Shown here: one piece after another, positions 26,503 through 36,073 of the stretch | Layout: each line of letters begins with the position of its first letter | How positions within the stretch are numbered: position 1 is the stretch's first letter | Assembly: GCF_900460315.1 (NCBI RefSeq) | Contig: NZ_UHIO01000001.1 | Span: 1,254,501-1,318,500 of the forward strand | From: Veillonella criceti | Lineage (GTDB): Bacteria; Bacillota; Negativicutes; Veillonellales; Veillonellaceae | DNA length: 64,000 nt | Direction: 5' to 3' | Notes under the pieces: generated by a model | Told to the model about the DNA's origin: nothing | Seen by the model: only the letters and a program-made list of their open reading frames with translations | Databases searched by the model: none | Program-made: the position numbers and the translations under genes

Positions 26503-27156
26503 CTATTCATCATACACAGCATAACGCTTTTCTAAATAATTAAAAATGTTAGTTAATATAAAAGTCATGATTAGATAAAACACACCAGCAACAATAAAAG
26601 CCGATGTATCAAAATCACGTTGTACAATACCACGAGTAATACGAAGTACATCATTCATCGCTAAAATATACACTAAGGACGTGTCTTTTAATAAATTAAT
26701 AGTTTCATTAGATAGTGGTGGCAATACACGCTTAATAACTTGTGGCAAAATAATTTTACGCATAGTTTGTATATAGGTAAAGCCTAAAACTTTAGCCCCT
26801 TCATATTGCCCTTTAGGAATCGATTGAATACCGCCACGGAAAATTTCACATAAATAAGCTGCATAATTAAGAACAAAAGAAATAACCGCTGCTGTCGTAT
26901 CATCTAATTGCACACCCACATAGGGAATGAATGGTAGCCCATAATAAATAAATAAGATCTGTAACATAAGAGGGGTCCCACGCATTACATATACATAAAA
27001 AGCCATAATTTTACGTACAATTCCAATCGGTGATAAACGTAATAGAGCTGCCAAAATACCGCCAGGCAGGGATAATACTAAAACAACTACGAATAATGAA
27101 ATCGTTACGCCTAATCCATTAGCAATAACTGGCGTAATCTTTAATAAATAGTCCAT
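26503..27156 (-). CDS. Polar amino-acid ABC transporter permease, HisMQ/GlnP type
   Basis: 217 aa with about five membrane helices. Seen: GLGVTISLFVVVLVLS, the family segment YVYVMRGTPLMLQILFIYYGLP, and the ATPase-contact loop EGAKVLGFTYIQTMRKIILPQ near residue 140. The start at 27156 has AAGGAG about 9 bases before it. A hairpin between it and the binding-protein gene would reduce read-through, so the binding protein is made in excess. Confidence 0.94.
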   Translation of the reverse strand: MDYLLKITPVIANGLGVTISLFVVVLVLSLPGGILAALLRLSPIGIVRKIMAFYVYVMRGTPLMLQILFIYYGLPFIPYVGVQLDDTTAAVISFVLNYAAYLCEIFRGGIQSIPKGQYEGAKVLGFTYIQTMRKIILPQVIKRVLPPLSNETINLLKDTSLVYILAMNDVLRITRGIVQRDFDTSAFIVAGVFYLIMTFILTNIFNYLEKRYAVYDE

Positions 27157-27183
27157 GTAACTGACTCCTTTCAAAGAAAGAAA

Positions 27184-27202
27184 GGAGGTAAGGTATACCT
27201 CC
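27184..27202 (-). terminator. Attenuating hairpin between binding-protein and permease genes
   Basis: 7-bp stem GGAGGTA/TACCTCC, loop of 5, followed by TTTCTTTCTTTG on the minus strand. Partial terminator expected. Confidence 0.65.
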
Positions 27203-27273
27203 CTTCTATCACTGTTTTATTTACATATCCCAGTAAATGCTTACAGCACTTACGCCGTTATACACAAAGGATA

Positions 27274-28083
27274 TTATTTAAAACCATCTTTATTTAACAA
27301 ATTACCATTGCCAAACCATTTATCAGCAATTTTCTCAGCCGTACCATCGTTCATCATGTCTTTAAGGACTTCATTCATTTTAGCTTGTAATGCTTTATCC
27401 TCTAAACGGAAGCCTACCGCCATTTTGTCAGCACCATAATCGCCATTAGCTACACGGAATGTACCTGGTTTCTGGGTCATTGTGTATTGTCCTACAATGC
27501 CATCAACGACTAAAGCGTCAATCCGGCCTAATTCTAAGTCCATAAATGCATTAACGAAATCACCATATTTCTTAACTTCTTTGATACCCCGTTCTTGTGC
27601 ATCTTTTTCTAAAATTGGCTCTACATTACTCCCCTGTTGGGTACCTACGATTTTACCTTTTAAATCCTCTTTACCTTGAATATCCGAATCATTACGTACT
27701 ACAATGATTTGTTTATCTTGAATATATGGCGTAGAAAATAAAATATTCTTTTCACGATCTGGTGTAACTGTCACACCATTCCATAAAGCATCAATTCGTT
27801 TACTCTTAAGTTCAGCTTCTTTACTGTCCCAATCAATCGCTTTAAATTCAACGTCCATACCAGCCCGTTTAGCCGCTTCTTTAGCTAAATCAATATCAAA
27901 ACCCACAATCTCACCTTTATCATCACGGAAGCCCATAGGTGGGAAATTATCGTCTAAACCAATGACCATTTTTTTAGGGAGTTCATTTGCACCATTACTA
28001 CTTGTATCAGAACCACACCCCGCCGTAAACACTACCATGGCCAACATTGTCATACCTAAAGCGGCTAATTTTTTAATATTCAT
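27274..28083 (-). CDS. Polar amino-acid ABC transporter substrate-binding lipoprotein
   Basis: 269 aa. Lipoprotein signal with lipobox FTAGC. SBP family 3 motifs: MVIGLDDNFPPMGFRDDKGEIVGFDIDLAKEA-type opening (Asp and Arg of the ligand site in the expected places), GVTVTPDREKNILFSTPYI and VVDGIVGQY. The start at 28083 has GAGGGG 7 bases before it; a longer frame lacks a ribosome site. The ligand is a polar amino acid, not determinable further. First gene of the operon, behind the promoter at 28133-28161. Confidence 0.94.
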   Translation of the reverse strand: MNIKKLAALGMTMLAMVVFTAGCGSDTSSNGANELPKKMVIGLDDNFPPMGFRDDKGEIVGFDIDLAKEAAKRAGMDVEFKAIDWDSKEAELKSKRIDALWNGVTVTPDREKNILFSTPYIQDKQIIVVRNDSDIQGKEDLKGKIVGTQQGSNVEPILEKDAQERGIKEVKKYGDFVNAFMDLELGRIDALVVDGIVGQYTMTQKPGTFRVANGDYGADKMAVGFRLEDKALQAKMNEVLKDMMNDGTAEKIADKWFGNGNLLNKDGFK

Positions 28084-28132
28084 ACTAAGTCCCCTCTTTC
28101 TTATAGCCAATGCTCTTAAAATTTATGAGTTT

Positions 28133-28161
28133 ATTTTACTTCATCTAACTAAAGTTGTAAA
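28133..28161 (-). promoter_or_regulatory. Promoter of the amino-acid ABC operon
   Basis: TTTACA (28156-28161), a 17-base spacer and TAAAAT (28133-28138), about 50 bases before the start of the binding-protein gene. Confidence 0.7.
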
Positions 28162-28280
28162 GTATTAAATTTTAATTTTTAAGTCTTATTTTTCATATTA
28201 CACTAAACTAAAACGCATACATATAAATCCTCAAAGTCTTCAAAATTTTTAAAACACGCCAAACTTTTTAACCTCAATAC

Positions 28281-28308
28281 TAAAAAAGGCCCAACCTAAG
28301 TTGGACCT
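28281..28308 (-). terminator. Terminator of the small membrane-protein gene
   Basis: 9-bp stem AGGTCCAAC / GTTGGGCCT (one G-U pair), loop of 4, followed by TTTTTT on the minus strand. Confidence 0.88.
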
Positions 28309-28313
28309 AATTA

Positions 28314-28799
28314 TCAAGCTCGATGGCTTCGTTCATCAATCAATGTTAGTAGTTCTAGTTTCTGATTGTACTGAACAAATTGCAAATCAACCATAACAAT
28401 CAGAATACCACCACTGTCTGTTACCATATGAATTTCTTCCCAGTTTGCTGTAAACCCCATAATTTGACTATACGGAATAAAGGTGTAATAGTTATCACCA
28501 TTCCACAACATATCAATCCGTTCCCACAAACTGGCTGGCCGGCGCCGTATAACAATCCCATTTTGGCACACGTAAACTAAAGGCCGTCGCTGTCTTGTCA
28601 TACGCCACACGCAAAAGCCTACAATGATATAATCAAGGGCAATCTGATTCCACACATCACCACGTTCCGCATGCCACATGGCCCATGTGGCTACGGCCCC
28701 AAAAAACAACCACATTACCCAAGACACTACTATATAATCGGCAAACGTTCCCTCAACTTCGCCACAAGGAAAGCGTTTGGCTACTTCTTTTTCATCCAT
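28314..28799 (-). CDS. Small membrane protein with PH-like cytoplasmic domain (unknown function)
   Basis: 161 aa. Two close membrane segments (about residues 23-40 and 50-63, VVSWVMWLFFGAVATWAMW and DYIIVGFCVWRM), then a soluble domain of about 95 residues. The domain pattern PLVYVCQNGIVIRRRP, then YTFIPYSQIMGFTANWEEIHMVT, resembles the bacterial PH-like domain of YcxB/YdbS-type proteins, but I cannot confirm it by eye. The ATG at 28799 has GGAGG 7 bases before it. It lies 29 bases downstream of trpS on the same strand, with its own terminator. Confidence 0.65.
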   Translation of the reverse strand: MDEKEVAKRFPCGEVEGTFADYIVVSWVMWLFFGAVATWAMWHAERGDVWNQIALDYIIVGFCVWRMTRQRRPLVYVCQNGIVIRRRPASLWERIDMLWNGDNYYTFIPYSQIMGFTANWEEIHMVTDSGGILIVMVDLQFVQYNQKLELLTLIDERSHRA

Positions 28800-28828
28800 A
28801 GCCACACCTCCAACCCCAAGACACCCTT

Positions 28829-29827
<999 letters not shown>

Positions 29828-29892
29828 CTATAATAGTTTCTGACAATAGATATATGTTCTGCCAGAAAGCATATCTTTTATATTCATTTACT

Positions 29893-29921
29893 ATTGTACC
29901 CCGAATATGTCATTCTGTACA
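29893..29921 (-). promoter_or_regulatory. Candidate promoter of trpS
   Basis: TGTACA (29916-29921), a 17-base spacer and TACAAT (29893-29898), giving a leader of about 70 bases. Confidence 0.5.
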
Positions 29922-29930
29922 TGAAAAATA

Positions 29931-29958
29931 ACCGTGGCTACAAAAATGTAGCCACGGT
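29931..29958 (-). terminator. Terminator of glmS
   Basis: Perfect 11-bp stem ACCGTGGCTAC with its complement, 6-base loop, followed by TATTTTT on the minus strand. Confidence 0.9.
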
Positions 29959-29971
29959 GTAAAGAGTTTGA

Positions 29972-31804
29972 TTATTCTACGGTCACAGATTTAGCCAAGT
30001 TTCTTGGTTTATCTACATCAGCGCCACGAGTAATCGCTGCATAATACGCCAATAATTGTAAAGGTACAACTGCTAAAATTGGAGCCGCATATTTATCAGC
30101 ACGAGGCACAAAAATCGTATGATCCACATACTTTTCAAGCTCTGTATCACCTGCTAAACCAAGGCCAATAACAACAGCATCACGAGCTTTAACTTCTTTG
30201 ACGTTGCTCATCATTTTTTCGCGTACATCATCTTGTGTCGCAAGAGCAATCACTGGTACGCCTTCTTCAATCAAAGCCAAAGTACCATGTTTTAATTCCC
30301 CACCAGCATAAGCTTCTGCATGGATATAGGAAATTTCTTTTAATTTTAAAGATCCTTCCATAGCTACTGCATAATCGATGGAGCGACCTAAGAAGAATGC
30401 ATCTTCGCGGAAGCCATAATTACGTGCAAACGCTTTAATATCATCTACGGATTCAAAAATTTCATTGCATAAATTAGGCAATTCATGTAAATCCGTTAAA
30501 ATTTGTTCCCGCAAGGAAGCATCTAACTTACCATTTAATTGGCCAAGATATACGGCCAATAATAACAAGGCTACTAATTGAGTTGTATACGCTTTAGTAG
30601 AAGCTACTGCAATTTCAGGGCCAGCCCAAGTATAAATCACTTGATCCGCTTCACGAGAAATAGAAGATCCTACTACATTCGTTACGGCCAATGAACGAGC
30701 ACCTAAGCGTTTAGCTTCTTTTAAAGCAGCCAATGTATCACTTGTTTCACCCGATTGGCTAATTACGATAGCCAATGTATTTTTATCAGTTAATGGATTA
30801 CGATAGCGATATTCAGAGGCAATATCAACTTCTACCGGAATACGCGCTAATTGTTCAATATAGTATTTAGCCACTAAACCGGCATGATAAGCAGTACCAC
30901 AAGCGGTAATCAAAATGCGATCAATAGACGCTACATCCGCTGGTTCCCAACCAAGTTCTTCATAGATAACTTCTTTATTATCTTTAGAAATGCGGCCGGT
31001 TAAAGTATCACGAATCGCTTTAGGCTGTTCGTAGATTTCTTTTAACATGAAATGCTCAAAACCACCTTTCTCTGCAGCTTCCGCATTCCAGGTCACATGG
31101 AATACTTTTTTATTAATTGGATTACCAGCGCGATCACTGACGCTAACCGAATCTTTAGTCACAATCGCCACTTCGCCATCATTTAAGATGTATGTATCAC
31201 GCGTATGATTAATAATGGCTGGAATATCAGAGGCAATAAAGTTTTCCCCTTTACCAAGACCAATAACTAATGGATTATCCTGTTTTGTACAAATAATACG
31301 GCTAGGATCATCTGCACACATAATAACTAAAGAGTAAGACCCTTCAATACGATCTAACATACGACGAACCGTACCTTCAAAGTCACCATCGTACATATCA
31401 GCTAATAGATGAGCCACTACTTCTGTATCTGTTTCTGACTTAAATTCATAGCCTTTTTTAAGTAGTTCTTCTTTAATAGGCAAGTAATTTTCTACAATGC
31501 CATTATGTACAACAGCAAATAATCCCTTAGCATCTGTATGAGGGTGGGCATTCATGTCCGATGGACGGCCATGCGTTGCCCAACGCGTATGACCAATCCC
31601 CATAAAACCAGGGTTTGGATCTGCTTTAACAACACCTTCCAAATTAGCCAAACGACCTACTTTTTTCTGTACTTTAATTACATTATCTGGGCCTAATACA
31701 GCAATCCCAGCAGAATCGTAACCACGATATTCAAGCTTAGACAAACCGTCTAACATAAACGTGGACGCGTCCTCAAATCCAATATATCCTACAATACCAC
31801 ACAT
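29972..31804 (-). CDS. glmS: Glutamine-fructose-6-phosphate aminotransferase (isomerizing)
   Basis: Makes glucosamine-6-phosphate, the first step to UDP-GlcNAc for peptidoglycan. 610 aa. The N-terminal glutaminase domain starts MCGIVGYIG with catalytic Cys2, then GHTRWATHGRPS and HNGIVENY. Two SIS domains follow, with ACGTAYHAGLV, VISQSGETSDTLAAL, and the C-terminal PRNLAKSVTVE end. Its mRNA leader carries a glmS ribozyme at 31830-31983, so it should be shut down by its own product. The gene directly upstream, glmM, acts next in the pathway. Confidence 0.98.
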   Translation of the reverse strand: MCGIVGYIGFEDASTFMLDGLSKLEYRGYDSAGIAVLGPDNVIKVQKKVGRLANLEGVVKADPNPGFMGIGHTRWATHGRPSDMNAHPHTDAKGLFAVVHNGIVENYLPIKEELLKKGYEFKSETDTEVVAHLLADMYDGDFEGTVRRMLDRIEGSYSLVIMCADDPSRIICTKQDNPLVIGLGKGENFIASDIPAIINHTRDTYILNDGEVAIVTKDSVSVSDRAGNPINKKVFHVTWNAEAAEKGGFEHFMLKEIYEQPKAIRDTLTGRISKDNKEVIYEELGWEPADVASIDRILITACGTAYHAGLVAKYYIEQLARIPVEVDIASEYRYRNPLTDKNTLAIVISQSGETSDTLAALKEAKRLGARSLAVTNVVGSSISREADQVIYTWAGPEIAVASTKAYTTQLVALLLLAVYLGQLNGKLDASLREQILTDLHELPNLCNEIFESVDDIKAFARNYGFREDAFFLGRSIDYAVAMEGSLKLKEISYIHAEAYAGGELKHGTLALIEEGVPVIALATQDDVREKMMSNVKEVKARDAVVIGLGLAGDTELEKYVDHTIFVPRADKYAAPILAVVPLQLLAYYAAITRGADVDKPRNLAKSVTVE

Positions 31805-31829
31805 GGTTGTTTCCTCCTAAAATAGACTT

Positions 31830-31983
31830 ACTTCATAGCTTCCTATAAACCCTTTGTTCCTCTGTCACCACAGGACTTTGTAATTTATATAACGACTGAA
31901 GCTGGCCGAGAGGCATCCGCTGATTCTTCGATACTCCTCTACCTCGTCTACTGAAACGGCTGTCCCCGCTCAGTGCTTGCGCT
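31830..31983 (-). ncRNA. glmS ribozyme (GlcN6P-activated self-cleaving riboswitch)
   Basis: The leader matches the glmS ribozyme core in order: the cleavage site A|GCGC (31983/31982), GACGAGGTAGAGG followed by TATCGAA, the conserved GCGGATGCCTC (31910-31920) followed by TCGGC, and then a P4-like arm with GTGGTGACAGAGGAACAAA. The 3' limit is approximate. A ribosome site AGGAGG and the glmS ATG follow. In this class, glucosamine-6-phosphate acts as cofactor for cleavage, which destabilises the mRNA. Confidence 0.92.
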
Positions 31984-32072
31984 ATTCGCCTTTACGAATT
32001 TGGTACTCTCCTTTACTTAAGGTCCGACAGTCTACATAGTTTTTGTCTCATAGACAGACTACGTTACAGTAT

Positions 32073-32102
32073 ATTATACGGCATAGACCTATATATTGTA
32101 AA
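32073..32102 (-). promoter_or_regulatory. Promoter of the glmS transcript
   Basis: TTTACA (32097-32102), an 18-base spacer and TATAAT (32073-32078). Its -35 box overlaps the base of the glmM terminator hairpin. Confidence 0.75.
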
Positions 32103-32127
32103 GAAGGGGCCCTAAGGCCCCTTCTTT
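32100..32127 (-). terminator. Terminator-like hairpin after glmM
   Basis: Perfect 12-bp stem AAAGAAGGGGCC with its complement and a 4-base loop, 26 bases after the glmM stop. The U-rich part is inside the stem (TTCTTT), and no long U run follows. Confidence 0.7.
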
Positions 32128-32152
32128 ACTGCTTTTTCAACAACTATAGCCG

Positions 32153-33508
32153 TTACTCTTCAACCAAACCTTGTTCACGACCAATGGTCTCAGCAATAGT
32201 ATTACAAAGTCGTTCCAATTGTTCTTGATCGGGTCCTTCTGCCATAACGCGAATTAATGCTTCGGTACCAGACGGACGAACTAATACCCGGCCATTTTCA
32301 CCAAGTTCACGAGCCGCTTCTGAAATTTCTGCTTTAATAAGTGGATTTTCATCCCAACCAGTTTTAGTGACTACATGAACATTTACTAATAATTGTGGGT
32401 ATTTAACCATAACTTTAGCTAATTCAGACAATGGCTGGCCAGATTTTTTTATAAGCGCCAACATTTGCACCGCTGTCAATAAACCATCGCCCGTACTATT
32501 ATAATCTAAGAAAATGACATGACCGGACTGTTCACCACCAATAGAATAGCCGGCTTCTCGCATTTTTTCCAATACATAACGATCACCTACAGCGGTAGAA
32601 TACGTTTTCATACCTAATTCGTGCGCCGCTTTATGAAAACCTATATTACTCATAACGGTGCCTACAATCATATCATCTTTTAAACGGCCTTGCTCTTTCA
32701 ACTGTTTAGCACAAAGCAACATAATTTGGTCGCCATCTAAGGTTTGTCCTTTTTCATCGACTAATAGACAACGATCGGCATCCCCATCATTGGCAATACC
32801 TACATCAGCCCCATACTTAAGAACGGCAGCTTGTAACCCTTCCATATGAGTAGAGCCAGCATTTTCATTAATATTAACACCATCAGGATCTACATTAATA
32901 GCAATAACCTTAGCCCCTAATTTTTCAAATACTTCAGGACCTACTGCTGAAGCAGCTCCATTAGCACCATCATATACAACGGTCAATCCTTCTAAGGATA
33001 CATCAACTGTGCTCTCTACAAAAGCCGCATATTCATGAGCTAATTCACGACTATGCAAAATGCGCCCAATATCAGCACCTGTGGGGCGTTCTAAATCATT
33101 TTCACTACTCTTTTGACATAATATTTCCAATTCATCTTCCACTGCATCAGGGAGTTTAAACCCTTGTCCATCAAAGAATTTAATTCCATTGTCAGGGAAT
33201 TTATTGTGCGAAGCTGAAATCACAACACCCGCATCCCAACCATGTTTACGCACTAAATAAGCCACTGCTGGCGTTGGTACCACACCAGCTACCACTACAT
33301 CACCGCCAACAGAACAAATACCTGCAGCCAATGCATTTTCTAACATGGCACCAGAAATACGAGTGTCACGACCAATTAAAAATACAGGGCGTTTCTTTTG
33401 ACGACCGAAATAAGCAGCCGCCGCACGACCTAAGTGATAGGCTAACTCCGGTGTTAAAAAGGCATTAACTACCCCACGTACACCATCAGTACCGAACAAT
33501 CTAGACAT
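32153..33508 (-). CDS. glmM: Phosphoglucosamine mutase
   Basis: Interconverts glucosamine-6- and 1-phosphate. 451 aa. N-terminal LFGTDGVRGVVN, catalytic phosphoserine Ser100 in ISASHNKFPDNGIKFF, metal-binding DGDADRC, sugar-binding GGEQSGH, and phosphate-binding RPSGTEALIRVM at the C-terminus. The start overlaps the stop of the upstream oxidoreductase gene by one base. Last gene of the cdaA-cdaR operon, a layout known in Firmicutes in which GlmM can bind and inhibit CdaA. Confidence 0.98.
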   Translation of the reverse strand: MSRLFGTDGVRGVVNAFLTPELAYHLGRAAAAYFGRQKKRPVFLIGRDTRISGAMLENALAAGICSVGGDVVVAGVVPTPAVAYLVRKHGWDAGVVISASHNKFPDNGIKFFDGQGFKLPDAVEDELEILCQKSSENDLERPTGADIGRILHSRELAHEYAAFVESTVDVSLEGLTVVYDGANGAASAVGPEVFEKLGAKVIAINVDPDGVNINENAGSTHMEGLQAAVLKYGADVGIANDGDADRCLLVDEKGQTLDGDQIMLLCAKQLKEQGRLKDDMIVGTVMSNIGFHKAAHELGMKTYSTAVGDRYVLEKMREAGYSIGGEQSGHVIFLDYNSTGDGLLTAVQMLALIKKSGQPLSELAKVMVKYPQLLVNVHVVTKTGWDENPLIKAEISEAARELGENGRVLVRPSGTEALIRVMAEGPDQEQLERLCNTIAETIGREQGLVEE

Positions 33509-35133
33509 TATGCTTCTCCTTCCTGTGCCGTTAACGGCTTATACGCGACCATAACACGAATGGCTGTTTCCGCACCATCCAAAGCGGCACTCATGATGCC
33601 ACCCGCATAGCCGGCGCCTTCTCCCATAGGATATAATCCTTTAATTGTAGGTGACTCTCTATCGTCATCCCGTAAAATACGCAAAGGTGAGGACGTTCGA
33701 GTTTCTACACCAGTCATACAAATTTGTGGCTCATCAAACCCCTTAATTCGACGACCAAAATACGGTAATGCCCGCTCCATAACATCAGTCACATACGTAG
33801 GCAAGCACTCATGTAAATCCGCGGCCACTACACCAGGCCGATACGAATGAGGAGCTTCAGGCTGTCCCACAGGTACGGTTCCTACCTGATGTGCTAAGAA
33901 GTCGCCCACCGTTTGTAATGGAGCCTTATAATCACGGCCGCCCAATTCATAGGCTTTCGCTTCCCACTCCCGTTGAAAAGCTACGCCCCCCAATGGATGT
34001 GTGCCAAAATCATCTGGCCCAACAGTAACAACTAACGCACTATTCGCAACGCCACTAGCACGCGCATATAAACTCATACCATTTGTTACTACATGACCTG
34101 TTTCAGAAGCCGACGCTACCACTTCGCCACCAGGACACATACAGAAACTGTACGCCGTGCGTCCTGTCTCTTTATCATGGTATACTACCGAATATTCGGC
34201 TGCCCCAAGACCTAGTTCAGCCGGCTCAATCCCATATTGAGAAATATCAATCATCGCTTGTGGATGCTCGATACGCACGCCAACGGCAAATGGTTTACTC
34301 TCCATGGGAATGCCCGCATGATACATCATTTCATAGGTATCGCGCGCACTATGACCAATACCAGCAAACACTAAATTAGTTGAAATCGTTTCAGTATCAT
34401 TAACAACTACGCCTGTCACCTGACTTTTTTCAAGTATTAAATTAGTGACTTTAGCACCAAAACGAACGTCACCGCCCCAAGCAATAATCTGCTCACGCAT
34501 GGCTTTTACCATACCACGGAGCACATCCGTACCCACATGGGGCTTATGTTTATACAAAATTTCTTCCGGCGCCCCAAACTGAACAAAATACTTAGCAATC
34601 TCGTGGAGTCGTGGATGGGTAACTCGTGTTGTTAATTTCCCATCAGAAAAGGTTCCTGCGCCACCTTCGCCAAATTGTACATTCGATTCGGGCTTAAAAT
34701 GACCAGTTGACCAAAATTCTTCCACATCTTTGGCTCGTTGATCCACATCTTGCCCTCGTTCCAGTACAATTGGGCGATATCCCTCTCGGGCCAAGTAAAA
34801 GGCCGCCAACATACCGGCCGGTCCGAAACCAACGACCACCGGCCGATGCACTAACCGCTGCTCACCATGCACAATAGTTTCTGGTTCAATAGGCTCCATG
34901 GTGCTCACATTTTTATCACGGCCTAAGCGCTTCATGATGTGGCCTTCATCACGAACTGCCACAAATAAGGTATATACAAAAGTAATGTGTGGTTTCTTAC
35001 GCGCATCCACAGCTCTGCGAACTACGTGAATTTGCTCTATCTGGCCTTTCAAAACAGGAAATTTATGAACAAGTAAGGCTTCTAATGGATCCTTAGTTTT
35101 TACATCCACTCGAAAATTAATTATTCTTAGCAT
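33508..35133 (-). CDS. FAD-dependent oxidoreductase of the COG2509 type
   Basis: 541 aa. N-terminal domain of about 95 residues (LRIINFRVDVKTKDPLEALL and VVRRAVDARKKPHITFVYTL), then the FAD-binding Rossmann motif VVGFGPAGMLAAFYLAREG near residue 100 with the acidic VLERGQDVDQR, then GGAGTFSDGKLTTR and a C-terminal PMGEGAGYAGGIMSAALDG FAD loop. This is the uncharacterised dehydrogenase family COG2509; reaction unknown. It overlaps cdaR upstream by 17 bases and glmM downstream by one, so it is translationally embedded in the c-di-AMP/amino-sugar operon. Confidence 0.85.
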   Translation of the reverse strand: MLRIINFRVDVKTKDPLEALLVHKFPVLKGQIEQIHVVRRAVDARKKPHITFVYTLFVAVRDEGHIMKRLGRDKNVSTMEPIEPETIVHGEQRLVHRPVVVGFGPAGMLAAFYLAREGYRPIVLERGQDVDQRAKDVEEFWSTGHFKPESNVQFGEGGAGTFSDGKLTTRVTHPRLHEIAKYFVQFGAPEEILYKHKPHVGTDVLRGMVKAMREQIIAWGGDVRFGAKVTNLILEKSQVTGVVVNDTETISTNLVFAGIGHSARDTYEMMYHAGIPMESKPFAVGVRIEHPQAMIDISQYGIEPAELGLGAAEYSVVYHDKETGRTAYSFCMCPGGEVVASASETGHVVTNGMSLYARASGVANSALVVTVGPDDFGTHPLGGVAFQREWEAKAYELGGRDYKAPLQTVGDFLAHQVGTVPVGQPEAPHSYRPGVVAADLHECLPTYVTDVMERALPYFGRRIKGFDEPQICMTGVETRTSSPLRILRDDDRESPTIKGLYPMGEGAGYAGGIMSAALDGAETAIRVMVAYKPLTAQEGEA

Positions 35134-36073
35134 TAGTGTCTCCTAAATATTTTTTTACAATTTCCACAATCACATGTACTTTTGTAGGGGTCACTGCATA
35201 GGTATCACCAGCAACTACATCATAGTCGCCTTCAAGATTTGCAATTTGACCATTTAATGGAATATCGACTGTTCGAATTTCTGATAAATTCTTAATATCC
35301 CCTTCTTTGCCACTAACGAGTACTTGTTGTGGCTCTACAGTAATACTCTTAATAGCATATTCATTACCTAAAGAACCCGTCACATTGGCAACAACTGGTA
35401 AATTCTTTTCAAAACGAATCTGTTCTAACTCAATCTGAGCTTGTCCTTGACGTGGCGTAATGGTTACATTATCAACTGTTTTACCAGCTCCATCAACAGC
35501 GACCATCATACCTGAAGCCGTAAAATTAGAACGACGGTCATTCATCTTAATCCGTAGTATAACATGAGCCACACTGTCTACTTCTTGTTTAGCACCACTA
35601 ATCGTGACAACCTTAGGCACTGTATTAACCGATTTAATCGCAATATCATCAGGTACTTTGCCTAATTGTTGCACTTCTACCGGCACTTCTTTAAGCATAT
35701 ACTCATCTACATTTACATTGACTGTATCTGGCGTCATACTTACTACCGTAATCCCCGCTGGAGGCGTAAACAGAATTGGTAAACTCTGCTGGCCCGGTGA
35801 CACATCGCCCATATCCAAATGGGCTTTCAAAGCGCTCTGATTAATGGCTAGTATAGAATTTCGAGGCCCACGCAAATGGACATGAACTTCTGACGGAATA
35901 TTATCTACTACGTATTGAGAATTTAAATTCTGCACTTGTACAGGCACCGTATAATTAATATCTACAATAGGGTTTTGTTCTTTCATGACAAAGAACCACA
36001 ATAAAATAGCGCCTAGTAAAGATAGAATTTTGGCCATCCAATGGCCTTGAATTTTATGGAAAAATTGCATCAT
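35117..36073 (-). CDS. cdaR: CdaA regulator CdaR (YbbR-domain protein)
   Basis: 318 aa. One N-terminal membrane helix (residues 13-27, MAKILSLLGAILLWFFVM), then extracellular YbbR repeats; at least three repeats are visible by the recurring pattern VPVQVQNLN, VPVEVQQLGKVPD, LPVVANVTGSLG and VDIPLNGQIAN. It interacts with the membrane cyclase CdaA and tunes c-di-AMP output in studied species. Overlaps cdaA by 4 bases. Confidence 0.92.
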   Translation of the reverse strand: MMQFFHKIQGHWMAKILSLLGAILLWFFVMKEQNPIVDINYTVPVQVQNLNSQYVVDNIPSEVHVHLRGPRNSILAINQSALKAHLDMGDVSPGQQSLPILFTPPAGITVVSMTPDTVNVNVDEYMLKEVPVEVQQLGKVPDDIAIKSVNTVPKVVTISGAKQEVDSVAHVILRIKMNDRRSNFTASGMMVAVDGAGKTVDNVTITPRQGQAQIELEQIRFEKNLPVVANVTGSLGNEYAIKSITVEPQQVLVSGKEGDIKNLSEIRTVDIPLNGQIANLEGDYDVVAGDTYAVTPTKVHVIVEIVKKYLGDTNAKNN

